Below are positions 56,448 through 64,000 of a stretch of 64,000 nt of DNA, one piece after another (the stretch's first letter is position 1; the number at the start of each line of letters is the position of its first letter). This stretch comes from Natrinema sp. DC36 (GTDB lineage: Archaea > Halobacteriota > Halobacteria > Halobacteriales > Natrialbaceae): assembly GCF_020405225.1 (NCBI RefSeq), contig NZ_CP084472.1, forward strand, positions 3,844,001 through 3,908,000, written 5' to 3'. The position numbers and the translations under genes were made by a program. The notes under the pieces were generated by a model. The model ran no database searches. It was not told the origin of the DNA and saw only the letters and a list, made by a program, of their open reading frames with translations.

Positions 56448-57173
56448 ATGAACCGGACAGAGGCCCGAGGAGCGCCGACGATCGCGCAGGTCGCGCTGAT
56501 CGGTCTCTTCGTGACCGCACTCGTCACCGCGCAGTTGACCGCGTCGAAGGTACTGGCGTTCGAACTCCCGGTCGCGCTCCCGGTGACGGGGGCACAGCTC
56601 GCGTTGCCCGGGGCAGCCCTCGCGTATGCGTTGACGTTCCTTGCGAGCGACTGTTACACCGAACTGTACGGCCGCCGCGCAGCCCAGATCGTCGTCAACG
56701 TGGGCTTCGTCCTGAACTTCGTCGTCCTCGCGCTCGTCTGGTCGACGATCGCCGCGCCGGCCGCCCCCTCGAGTGTCGATCCCGCTGCGTTCGAGACGGC
56801 ACTCGGTGCATCGACGAACGTGGTCCTCGGGAGTCTGTTGGCCTACCTCGTCAGCCAGAACTGGGACGTGATCGTCTTTCACCGGATTCGGGATCACACC
56901 GGCTCGGAGAAGCTCTGGCTCCGCAACATCGCGTCGACGGCGAGCAGTCAGGCGATCGATACCGTCATCTTCGTCTCGGTCGCGTTCGCCGTCGCACCTG
57001 CCGTCCTCGGCGTCGGTGCCGTTCTCCCGACTAACGTCATCCTCTCGTTGATGGTCGGTCAGTATCTGCTGAAACTCGCGATCGCCCTCCTCGACACGCC
57101 GATCGTCTACGCTATCGTCTCGCTCGTGCGCTCGCGCGAGGGGCTCGCCGCCGAGGAGACGCACGCCGCCTGA
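56448..57173 (+). CDS. Queuosine-precursor transporter-family protein (YhhQ-like)
   Basis: 241 residues, about six membrane helices. Family motifs QLTASKVLAF (about 28-37) and FLASDCYTELYGRRAAQ (about 63-79), plus YLVSQNWDVIVFHRIR. YhhQ proteins import 7-deazaguanine precursors. In archaea these feed archaeosine in tRNA, so a salvage role in tRNA modification is likely. Single gene. Confidence 0.88.
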   Translation: MNRTEARGAPTIAQVALIGLFVTALVTAQLTASKVLAFELPVALPVTGAQLALPGAALAYALTFLASDCYTELYGRRAAQIVVNVGFVLNFVVLALVWSTIAAPAAPSSVDPAAFETALGASTNVVLGSLLAYLVSQNWDVIVFHRIRDHTGSEKLWLRNIASTASSQAIDTVIFVSVAFAVAPAVLGVGAVLPTNVILSLMVGQYLLKLAIALLDTPIVYAIVSLVRSREGLAAEETHAA

Positions 57174-57360
57174 TTTCTCCTCGTCGGAATCCGTCCGGTC
57201 CGATCGCGCGACGGGGAGCGATCGGTGTCGCGCTCGTTTCGGACGGACCGTTGGAAATCAGTTCCGGAGCAACCGCGAACCGTCCTACGATTGCTCCGGT
57301 ACATCAGTACGGAAGACCGCATCAGTGGCTACTATAGGACCCCGCTCGAGAGGAACGACC

Positions 57361-58455
57361 ATGGACGAACGCGTATGCGAACACGCCGAGGTGCTGGTCG
57401 ACTGGAGCGCTCGCGTCGAAGCGGGCGACGACGTCGTTTTGTCGGTGGGGCCGGACGCGCACGAGCTGGCGGTCGCCGTCGCCGAAAAACTCGGCGAGCG
57501 GGGTGCGAACCTGCTCGCGACCTACGGCTCGGGCGAGGTCACGCGGGCCTATCTCCGTGCCCACGACGGCGATTTCGACGCGAATCCGGCTCACGAACTC
57601 GCGCTGGTCGAGAACGCCGACGTCTATCTCTCGCTCGGCGGCGGGCGGAATACGAGTGCGACGGCCGATGTCTCCGGCGAACAGCGACGGGCGTACAACA
57701 ACGCAAGAAGCGAAATTCGCGAGACTCGATTGGGGACCCGCTGGGTGTCGACGGTTCATCCGACGCGCTCGCTCGCCCAGCAGGCCAACATGGCCTACGA
57801 GGAGTACCAGGAGTTCGCGTACGACGCGATCCTCCGCGACTGGGAGTCGCTGGCCGAGGAAATGGCCCACCTGAAGGCGTTGCTCGACGAGGGGAGCGAG
57901 GTCCGACTCGTCTCGAGGGGGACCGACCTGACGATGCGGATCGAGGGCCGAACGGCGGTCAACAGCGCCGCGTCGGTCGCCTACGACTCGCACAACCTGC
58001 CCAGCGGCGAGGTCTTCACTGCACCCTACGCGACCGAGGGCGAGGTGACCTTCGACGTCCCGATGACGATACGGGGAGAGTCCGTCCGGGACGTCCGCCT
58101 CGAGTTTGCCGAGGGTGAGGTCGTCGATTACGACGCCGCGCAGGGCGGGGATGTGATCGGCGAGATCATCGAGACGGACGACGGAGCGCGCCGGCTGGGC
58201 GAACTCGGAATCGGAATGAATCGGGGTATCGACCGTTACACGGACAACATCCTCTTCGACGAGAAGATGGGTGATACCGTCCATCTGGCGCTCGGTCGGG
58301 CCTACGACGCCTGTCTCCCCGACGGCGAGTCCGGCAACGACTCGGCGGTCCACGTCGATCTTATCACGGACGTCAGCGAGGACTCCCGCCTCGGGGTCGA
58401 CGGTGAAGTGATTCAACGAAACGGGACGTTCACGTTCGAGGACGGCGAGGTCTGA
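57361..58455 (+). CDS. Aminopeptidase, M29 family
   Basis: Two-metal leucyl-type aminopeptidase, 364 residues from ATG 57361. N-terminal half VCEHAEVLVDWSARVEAGDD is the usual start. The metal-binding region is in the second half: GEVFTAPYATEGEVTFDVP, then GMNRGIDRYTDNILFDEKMG and DTVHLALGRAYDACLPDGES and HVDLITDV, holding the Glu/His/Tyr/His/Asp set. Cytoplasmic peptide turnover. Length is typical. Confidence 0.92.
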   Translation: MDERVCEHAEVLVDWSARVEAGDDVVLSVGPDAHELAVAVAEKLGERGANLLATYGSGEVTRAYLRAHDGDFDANPAHELALVENADVYLSLGGGRNTSATADVSGEQRRAYNNARSEIRETRLGTRWVSTVHPTRSLAQQANMAYEEYQEFAYDAILRDWESLAEEMAHLKALLDEGSEVRLVSRGTDLTMRIEGRTAVNSAASVAYDSHNLPSGEVFTAPYATEGEVTFDVPMTIRGESVRDVRLEFAEGEVVDYDAAQGGDVIGEIIETDDGARRLGELGIGMNRGIDRYTDNILFDEKMGDTVHLALGRAYDACLPDGESGNDSAVHVDLITDVSEDSRLGVDGEVIQRNGTFTFEDGEV

Positions 58456-58903
58456 GTTCGCGAGACGCTCGGTTCGGAGCGGCGAGCGCGGTGAGTCGTC
58501 GAGACGGTTTCGAAACGTCTGCGGTGTTTTTGCTGGCGATACACGAGTTACGTCTGGGACGGATTCGGGCTCATCGCTCCCCTCGAGCGACGGTACGGAC
58601 GTCCTACGGATCGGTGGCAGCTCCCCGTACCGTGCGAAGCCATCGCATACTAATATGTATGCTCGCCCTCACCTCGAGTACCGCCGGACCGGTGGCGGCT
58701 AGTAACCGGTTAGGGCGTCGACACGCCCTGGATTCCCCCAATCAACAGTTGTCTGTCTCGCCCTGCCGGAGGCGGTAGTGTGCTGTCGGCACCCCGGCGA
58801 CGCGGCGTCCCCGCTCCCGGTGTGACCCGGTCGCCGTGCCGGCAGGATATCCGGCGGTCACCGTTTTCGTCACGTTCTCGAGTCTCGAGCCCCAAGGACG
58901 GCT
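58456..58903. other. Intergenic with small hairpin
   Basis: About 450 nt, no gene. AGGGCGT-CGAC-ACGCCCT at 58712-58729 is a perfect hairpin, possibly a transcript end or protein site. Nothing else stands out. Confidence 0.4.
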
Positions 58904-59518
58904 ATGCGCGATCGGCTTCGGGCGGGCGTCGCCATCTTCAACAGTGGCCACTACCACGCCGCCCACGACGCCTGGGAGGACCGGTGGCTCGAACTCGAGG
59001 CCGGGAGCGACGACGAGCGCCTGCTTCACGGGCTCATTCAGTACAGCGGCGCGGTCTATCACGCCCGCGAGCGCAACTGGGAGGGGGCCGTCGGGCTCGC
59101 AGAGAGCGCCGGCGAGTACCTCGCGGGGCTGCCCGCCGACTCCCGCGACCTCCGACTCGAGCCGATTCGAGCGGAGTTGGCTCGTCTCGCGGCCGACCCC
59201 GAAATCATCGAGCGGCGGCCGCCGGGACGGATCGAACACGAGGGCGACAGTCCCGGTCTGACGGATCTCGGCTTCGAGCCGACGGCGATCGCGGCGGTCG
59301 TCCTCGCCGAGGAGTTCGGATACGACGAGGTGCCTGTCGGGCGGGCTCGAGCGTACGCACGGCAAGATCTCGAGGCGGGTGATGACGGCAGCGTCTTCAT
59401 CACGCTGCTGTTCGATTTCGTCCGCGAGGACGAGAATCGCGGGATCATCTCCCAGCGGCTCACGGATCACGTCGGCAGGCGACGGGCCCGCGAGGAGGAC
59501 GTGGACGGGTTGTTCTGA
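58904..59518 (+). CDS. DUF309-family protein
   Basis: 204 residues with the DUF309 signature FNSGHYHAAHDAWEDRWLEL (about 10-29) and HGLIQYSGAVYHARERNWEG (about 47-66). The family is helical and uncharacterised; the conserved His/Glu residues suggest a metal or nucleotide site. The C-terminal ~110 residues are an extension with GRARAYARQDLEAGDDGSVF. Isolated gene. Confidence 0.88.
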   Translation: MRDRLRAGVAIFNSGHYHAAHDAWEDRWLELEAGSDDERLLHGLIQYSGAVYHARERNWEGAVGLAESAGEYLAGLPADSRDLRLEPIRAELARLAADPEIIERRPPGRIEHEGDSPGLTDLGFEPTAIAAVVLAEEFGYDEVPVGRARAYARQDLEAGDDGSVFITLLFDFVREDENRGIISQRLTDHVGRRRAREEDVDGLF

Positions 59519-59606
59519 TCGGTCAGCGGTGCTCGAGAACGGTCGTGGGAGGTCACCCACGTAATTTCCGAACAGTGGCGATGAATCGAGCCGTCTGCTC
59601 GCGCTG

Positions 59607-59783
59607 GCGGCAGGGAATCGCCACGCCCTCCCCAGCCGATTGCGGTCCTCGCTCCCGCTGGCCGCTGCGGACCTCATCCACTGTCGGAGCAAGCTCTGAC
59701 AAGCCTTCCCTCACTATGTTCGCGAAGATCTCGCGCATTGTCGCGGTTCGCCGTTGGCTTCACCGCGACCCAGCGCGCGCCAC
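59607..59783 (+). repeat. Intergenic repeat, copy A (inverted relative to copy B)
   Basis: Shares blocks AGGGAATCGCCACGCC and TCGCGGTTCGCCGTTGGCTT-CACCGCGACCCAGCGCGC with 62778-62897 read on the opposite strand; the middles differ. MITE-like or a multi-copy haloarchaeal intergenic element. Confidence 0.8.
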
Positions 59784-59895
59784 CGCGTGCGGACCCAGTG
59801 TTCGACTCCGCATGCAGATAGCTCAATATTGCCGATGGCCGCCGTCGTTCAGTCTCGACGGGAGTTTCAAGTCCGGGCCGGCCGAACCCGAGGGC

Positions 59896-60768
59896 ATGGA
59901 AATCGGTACCGTGCTCCCGCAACTCGAGATCGGCCACGACCCGCGAACGCTCGCCGACTACGCACAGCGGGTCGAGGAGTCGGGGTACGAACACGTGCTG
60001 GCGTACGATCACGTCCTCGGCGTCGATCCCGATCGCGAGGGGTGGGACGGTCCCTACGACTACGAGAGCACGTTCCACGAACCGCTGACCACGTACTCCT
60101 ACCTGGCGGGGCAGACCGACGAACTGGCCTTTATGACCGGAATTCTCGTCCTGCCCCAGCGCCAGACCGCGCTCGTCGCGAAGCAGGCCGCCCAGCTGGA
60201 TCGCTTCACCGACGGGCGGTTTCGCATGGGGGTCGGCGTCGGCTGGAACGAACCCGAGTACGTCGCGCTGGGGGAGGATTTCTCGCGGCGAGGGCGGCGA
60301 ATCGAGGAGCAAGTCGAGGTGCTCCGCCGACTCTGGACCGACGAACTCGTCGACTTCGAGGGCGAGTTTCACGAGATTCCGGACGTCGGCATCCGGCCGC
60401 GTCCGGTCCAGCAGCCGATTCCGCTCTGGATGGGTGGCATGGCCGATCCGGTCAAGCGCCGCGTCGCTCGGATCGCGGATGGCTGGTTACCCCAGTTCCA
60501 GCCGGGCGACGAAGCCGAGGAACACCTCGCGGACCTCTACGAGTACGCCGAGGCGGCGGGCCGCGACCCCGACGATATCGGCCTCGGCGGCCGGATGTAC
60601 GCCGTTCCCGACGAGGAAGACGAATGGATCGAGCGCGCGCAGGCCTGGCGGGAGCTCGGCGCCGACCACCTCTCGATCACGACGATGTACCAGGGGCTCG
60701 AGGAGGAGGAGCACGCGACCCACCTCGAGCGGGTCGCCGAGGTGCTGAACGGCGTCGATCTGTTGTAG
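59896..60768 (+). CDS. LLM-class F420-dependent oxidoreductase
   Basis: Luciferase-like TIM-barrel enzyme of 290 residues from ATG 59896 (MEIGTVLPQLEIGHDPRTLA). LLM features: VLAYDHVLGVD, LAFMTGILVLPQRQTALVAK, GVGVGWNEPEYVALG, PLWMGGMADPVKRRVARIAD. In haloarchaea such enzymes use coenzyme F420; the substrate is unknown. The upstream in-frame extension (to 59545) is the intergenic repeat and not coding. Confidence 0.9.
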   Translation: MEIGTVLPQLEIGHDPRTLADYAQRVEESGYEHVLAYDHVLGVDPDREGWDGPYDYESTFHEPLTTYSYLAGQTDELAFMTGILVLPQRQTALVAKQAAQLDRFTDGRFRMGVGVGWNEPEYVALGEDFSRRGRRIEEQVEVLRRLWTDELVDFEGEFHEIPDVGIRPRPVQQPIPLWMGGMADPVKRRVARIADGWLPQFQPGDEAEEHLADLYEYAEAAGRDPDDIGLGGRMYAVPDEEDEWIERAQAWRELGADHLSITTMYQGLEEEEHATHLERVAEVLNGVDLL

Positions 60769-60795
60769 CGGGCGCTTCGCGAGCGGCGCGTTCGG

Positions 60796-61767
60796 CTACT
60801 CGTGACCCGCCACCGGCAGCGGTTCGTAGGGTTCTTCGAGGGATTCCATCTCCGACTCGGAGAGATCGATCTCGAGGGCCTCGACGGCGTCTTCCAGGTG
60901 CTCGACGCTGGTCGTCCCGACGATGGGGGCGTCGACCCAGTCCTTGTGGAGCAGCCACGCGAGCGAGATCTGGGCCATCGAGACGCCCTTTTCGTCGGCG
61001 AGTTCCTGAATTCGCTCGTTGATCTCCTCGCCGCCGCCCTGGAGGTAGGACATCTGCTCGAGGTACTTGTCGGTCTGGCCGCGGGTCGTCGATTCGATCG
61101 CTTCGTGGGGACGGGTCGCGACGCCGCGGGCCAGCGGCGACCACGGAATGACGCCGACCCCCTCGTTCTCACAGAGCGGCAGCATCTCTCGCTCCTCCTC
61201 GCGGTAGAGCACGTTGTAGTGGTTTTGCATCGTGGCGAAGCGCTCGAGGCCGAGCGCGTCGCTCGCGTGGAGGGCGTCGGCGAACTGGTGGGCCCACATC
61301 GAGGAGGTGCCGATGTAGCGCACCTTCCCGCGCCGAACCGCATCGTCGAGCGCGCGGAGGGTTTCCTCGACCGGCGTGTCGTAATCCCACCGGTGGGTCT
61401 GGTAGAGGTCGATGGTGTCCATCCCCAGGCGGTCGAGACTCGCCTCGAGTTCCTGTTCGACCGCTTTGCGGGAGAGGCCGCTCGCGTTCGGATCGTCGGG
61501 ATCCATCTCGCCGAAGACCTTCGTCGCGATCACCTGCGAATCGCGGTCGTATCCCTCGAGCGCGTCGCCCAGAATCTCCTCGGACTCGCCCGTCGAGTAG
61601 ACGTTCGCGGTATCGAAGAAGTTGATCCCCAGATCGATCGCGCGCTCGATGAGTTCCTCGCTCTCCTCGGGCTCGAGCATCCACTCCCGATCAGTCCCGA
61701 AGCTCATACAGCCCAGACAGATGCGGCTGACCGTCATCCCCGTGTTTCCGAGCGTGGTGTACTCCAT
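60796..61767 (-). CDS. Aldo/keto reductase
   Basis: 323 residues from ATG 61767 (MEYTTLGNTGMTVSRICLGC). The tetrad is visible: D and Y in FFDTANVYSTGESEEILG, K in IATKVFG, H in YQTHRWDYDTP. NADPH-site blocks VGVIPWSPLARGV and PIVGTTSVEHLEDAVEALE follow. Likely NADP-linked carbonyl reduction. It is convergent with the LLM gene and 109 nt after azf on the same strand. Confidence 0.93.
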   Translation of the reverse strand: MEYTTLGNTGMTVSRICLGCMSFGTDREWMLEPEESEELIERAIDLGINFFDTANVYSTGESEEILGDALEGYDRDSQVIATKVFGEMDPDDPNASGLSRKAVEQELEASLDRLGMDTIDLYQTHRWDYDTPVEETLRALDDAVRRGKVRYIGTSSMWAHQFADALHASDALGLERFATMQNHYNVLYREEEREMLPLCENEGVGVIPWSPLARGVATRPHEAIESTTRGQTDKYLEQMSYLQGGGEEINERIQELADEKGVSMAQISLAWLLHKDWVDAPIVGTTSVEHLEDAVEALEIDLSESEMESLEEPYEPLPVAGHE

Positions 61768-61876
61768 GCCGTCAGTACCCACGCCGAGCGTCAAAAGCTC
61801 GCGGCTCGTCCGAGTCGGTTGCCGATTCTGGACGGCGCGGTCGCAGCAAAAGCGGGCAGACGACGGGAGAGCGCGA

Positions 61877-62650
61877 TCAGGCGTCGGGTTCGACGACCCG
61901 ATCCTCGCCGTCGTAGTACGCGGAATTGTCCTGTGGCTCGTAGTCGAGGGCTTCGCGGGCGCGCTCGAGCGAGTAGTACTTCCGGTCGTTGTCGGAGATG
62001 CCGTAGACGATCTCGTACTCGTAGTCGGCGCGGATACAGCGGTCGAAGAGGTGTGCACAGTCGCGGTAGGAGAGCCACATCGCCTGTCCGCGCTCGTAGT
62101 CGATCGGCGGGTGGCCCTGCGTGAGGTTGCCGATGCGGACGCAGACGACCGAGAGGTCGTATTCGTCGTGGTAGTATCTCCCCAGGGACTCGCCGGCGGC
62201 CTTCGAGACGCCGTAGAGGTTGCTCGGCCGGGGGAGTTCGGTGCCGTCGAGGAGGTAGTCGTCGTGCTCGCGGTACAGGTCGGGCGTGCGCTCGTCGGTC
62301 TCGTAGTTGCCGACGGCGTGGTTCGACGAGGCGAAGACGACCTGCTCGACGCCGGCGTCGACGGCGGCCTCGAAGATCGTCTGGGTGCCGTCGATATTGT
62401 TTGTCAGGACGCTGTCCCACGGCGCTTCCGGTCGCGGATCGCCCGCGAGGTGAACCACGACGTCGATTCCCTCCATCGCCTCGCGGACGGCGTCCTCGTC
62501 GGTGATGTCCGCGACGACGAACTCGCCCGGCTGGTCGTCCGTCGGGGGAGCGCGATCCAGCAACCGCCACTCGTGGTCGTCCGCGAGGCCGCCGAGGATG
62601 GCGTCTCCGACTCGCCCCGCAGCCCCGGTGAGCAGGACTGACTGTGCCAT
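61877..62650 (-). CDS. azf: NAD-dependent glucose-6-phosphate dehydrogenase (Azf)
   Basis: Extended short-chain dehydrogenase fold, 257 residues from ATG 62650. TGAAGRVGDAIL nucleotide motif, DGTQTIFEAAVDAGVEQVVF, catalytic NLYGVSKAAGE (Tyr-x3-Lys), and IVYGISDNDRKYYSLERARE. This matches recalled Haloferax Azf closely. In haloarchaea it starts the oxidative pentose phosphate pathway. The aldo/keto reductase gene downstream may share its transcript. Confidence 0.92.
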   Translation of the reverse strand: MAQSVLLTGAAGRVGDAILGGLADDHEWRLLDRAPPTDDQPGEFVVADITDEDAVREAMEGIDVVVHLAGDPRPEAPWDSVLTNNIDGTQTIFEAAVDAGVEQVVFASSNHAVGNYETDERTPDLYREHDDYLLDGTELPRPSNLYGVSKAAGESLGRYYHDEYDLSVVCVRIGNLTQGHPPIDYERGQAMWLSYRDCAHLFDRCIRADYEYEIVYGISDNDRKYYSLERAREALDYEPQDNSAYYDGEDRVVEPDA

Positions 62651-62777
62651 TCGTTCGGTGTGAGGGACAGCGTCGATAAGTACCATGCGGTTCCGCTGCA
62701 GTTCGGGCGGGAGTGTCACGCGACCCAGTGCAGCACCTGAGACCCACCCTTTCGTTCCTGACCGACGATCCACATGC

Positions 62778-62897
62778 TGTGGTGCGCGCTGGGTCGCGGT
62801 GAAGCCAACGGCGAACCGCGACACGAACACCGTGCGAGGGATGAGCGAGTGCAACGAGCGAATCGGTTGGGGAAGGCGTGGCGATTCCCTGTTGCCA
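62778..62897 (-). repeat. Intergenic repeat, copy B
   Basis: Inverted partner of copy A (59607-59783). It runs from the GTGGTGCGCGCTGGGTCGCGG block to GGCGATTCCCTGTTGCCA. Its middle contains a different internal segment (GAGTGCAACGAGCGAATCGG). Confidence 0.8.
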
Positions 62898-63018
62898 CGA
62901 TAGCAGGACATGCTTCGTTCCGTTATCCAACGTTCTACAGCCAGTCGATAGAACGACTCTCCCTGCGACGTTCCAGTACATCGCAATCCCCTTGCCGACC
63001 GCACGCGAGCACTGGCAC

Positions 63019-63378
63019 ATGCCGACAGACACGTCACCCACGGACGCCGAGGCCGCCTGCTTCGAGGCCGGCATCAAGTTCGGCTCGCTCTACCACCAGT
63101 TCGCCGGCACGCCCGTCTCGCCGGACAGCGCCGACAGCCTCGAGACGGCGATCGAAGACTCGATCGAGAACCAGCCCCACTGCGTCGACGTCTCCGTGGA
63201 CGTCCTGACCGACGAACTCGAGGCCGAACTCGCCGACTCGAGCGCCGACTACACCGAACTGACGGGTCGATTCCTCGCGGTTGAAATCGTCGTCGACTAC
63301 GAGGGCTGCGAGGTCGTCACGCGCATGGAAATGGAAGACGGCTATCCGCTGATGCGACTCGAGTCAGTTCGCGACTAG
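63019..63378 (+). CDS. mptD: Dihydroneopterin aldolase, archaeal MptD
   Basis: 119 residues from ATG 63019 (MPTDTSPTDAEAACFEAGIK). FEAGIKFGSLYHQFAGTPVS and SLETAIEDSIENQPHC, then YTELTGRFLAVEIVVDYEG, match archaeal MptD. MptD makes 6-hydroxymethyl-7,8-dihydropterin for archaeal folate or methanopterin-type cofactors. Length is typical. Confidence 0.85.
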   Translation: MPTDTSPTDAEAACFEAGIKFGSLYHQFAGTPVSPDSADSLETAIEDSIENQPHCVDVSVDVLTDELEAELADSSADYTELTGRFLAVEIVVDYEGCEVVTRMEMEDGYPLMRLESVRD

Positions 63379-63718
63379 GGATCTGACATTTCGATTTCTC
63401 GAGACGGCATTGAACGCGGGCGGTACGCAAGCATCCGCTCGCGTCGCGAGCGGTTTTCCGCCGGAGCGGGGTGAAACCCCGCGACGGCGGTCTTTTGGCA
63501 TCAACGGGTTTTGCCGGGGTTCGACCGAGTGAGAGAAGCGAACGAGGGAGGACCCCGGTAAAAGAGGTTGCTGGGTTGAGCAGTTACACCTCGATCGAAG
63601 TTCGATGACTTTCCTTTCGAAATCTCGATGCCGTTCGACGGATATCGATGCGCTCCCGACCGATTTCACTTTCACTTTCGGGCTATCTTTTAACCCCGGC
63701 GGTCGCAAAGACGATGAC
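63379..63718. other. Structured intergenic region
   Basis: 340 nt with three stems: CCGCTCGCG-T-CGCGAGCGG near 63437, GCGGGGTGAAACCCCGC near 63466, and a long arm pair CCGGGGTT ... GGACCCCGG enclosing ACCGAGTGAGAGAAGCGAAC near 63515-63560. No gene. It could be a repeat-type element or a terminator set. Confidence 0.45.
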
Positions 63719-64000
63719 ATGAGCCAAGCCACGCTCGGCGACGACGAGGAACTGTTCGGGGAAGCGGCCAACGAGATGCGCGAGGACGTCGAAGCATCGC
63801 TCGAGGAGGCCTGGGCGGCGCTGCCCGCCGCCGACGACATTTGGGAGACCGACGCCGACAACGTGCTGGGCGTCCTCAACGGCCTCAATTCGGCGCTCGA
63901 CGCCGGCGATGCCGAGGACAGCCTCCGCGATGCGAAAAAGTGGTTCACGATGGGCCAGCGCGCCGACGCCTTCGACGACGCGGACGACCTCGAGGAAGAG
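63719..64000 (+). CDS. DUF5790-like haloarchaeal protein (cut by window end)
   Basis: Starts MSQATLGDDEELFGEAANEM; the visible 94 residues are acidic and helical (DIWETDADNVLGVLNGLNSA, then LRDAKKWFTMGQRADAFDD). It resembles a conserved haloarchaeal family of unknown function. A TATA-like tcttttaacc about 30 nt upstream supports the start. The 3' end lies beyond the window. Confidence 0.75.
   Translation, partial: MSQATLGDDEELFGEAANEMREDVEASLEEAWAALPAADDIWETDADNVLGVLNGLNSALDAGDAEDSLRDAKKWFTMGQRADAFDDADDLEEE

Noticed and set aside
56388-57164. 258-codon minus-strand frame opposite the YhhQ-like gene
   Set aside because: Asp/Arg-rich shadow frame typical of the complement of acidic GC-rich genes.
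60802-62641. Long plus-strand frames across AKR and azf
   Set aside because: Both minus-strand genes have complete family motifs; the plus frames are shadows.

Overview
The window comes from a haloarchaeon (class Halobacteria, probably the Natrialbales side). The backbone is GC-rich with very acidic proteins and haloarchaeal TATA boxes close to start codons. It carries an archaeal tandem histone, an RPA-type single-strand binding protein, a class I CCA-adding enzyme, an archaeal rRNA operon (16S, tRNA-Ala, 23S, 5S), RNase J, the NAD-linked glucose-6-phosphate dehydrogenase Azf and archaeal MptD. All calls come from reading the sequence; no database search was run.

Layout. 1-6.2 kb is chromosome: rpa2, histone, histone deacetylase, cca, a tRNA-Asn with a 33-nt intron in a complete bulge-helix-bulge, and moaB. 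At 6211-6285 a tRNA-Ile2(CAU) gene is the target of an integrative element. Its 3' end is repeated exactly (28 bp) at 41667-41694, beside a tyrosine integrase (40588-41610). A third partial copy (19 bp) lies at 44807-44825, beside a second, paralogous integrase (43710-44720). So a ~35.4 kb element and a ~3.1 kb element appear to sit in tandem. The short one carries an MNT-HEPN toxin-antitoxin pair with a concentric dyad operator and a short MutY/MIG-like glycosylase.

The large element is a mosaic. Its two ends (6.3-9 kb and 35.9-41.6 kb) are AT-rich and hold small hypothetical proteins, an iteron-like ACCGTGT cluster and DNA-binding proteins. Its middle (about 9.2-35.5 kb) is richer in GC and concentrates monovalent-cation genes: TrkH, a KhtT/KhtU pair, an orphan KhtT, two overlapping CPA2/Kef antiporters, an MscS channel, a six-TM voltage-gated K+ channel with a zinc-ribbon tail, a pair of membrane proteins ending in RCK_C domains, a CBS protein, three Usp proteins (one frameshifted) and a zinc aspartoacylase-like hydrolase. 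A second AT-rich block inside it (16-23 kb) has a rhomboid protease, multi-TM proteins, a membrane wHTH protein, a PadR regulator and a PD-(D/E)XK-like protein. Remnants of transposases (IS6-like, TnpB), a channel RCK domain and a PadR gene show repeated rearrangement.

44.8-64 kb is chromosome again. It holds a small zinc-finger gene, a HalOD1 protein and a full rRNA operon. The operon has long processing stems, two tandem 5S genes each preceded by a tRNA-like or acceptor/T-arm-like element, and a strong terminator. After it come RNase J, a PadR regulator, a cold-shock protein, a queuosine-precursor-type transporter, an M29 aminopeptidase, a DUF309 protein, an LLM oxidoreductase, an aldo/keto reductase, azf, mptD and the start of a DUF5790-type gene cut by the window edge. 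A diverged intergenic repeat flanks the LLM-AKR-azf block in inverted orientation.

The best candidate for something not yet described as a unit is the cation-homeostasis island: K+ uptake, antiport, K+ and mechanosensitive efflux, nucleotide-sensing RCK/CBS/Usp proteins and a hydrolase packed on one integrative element.
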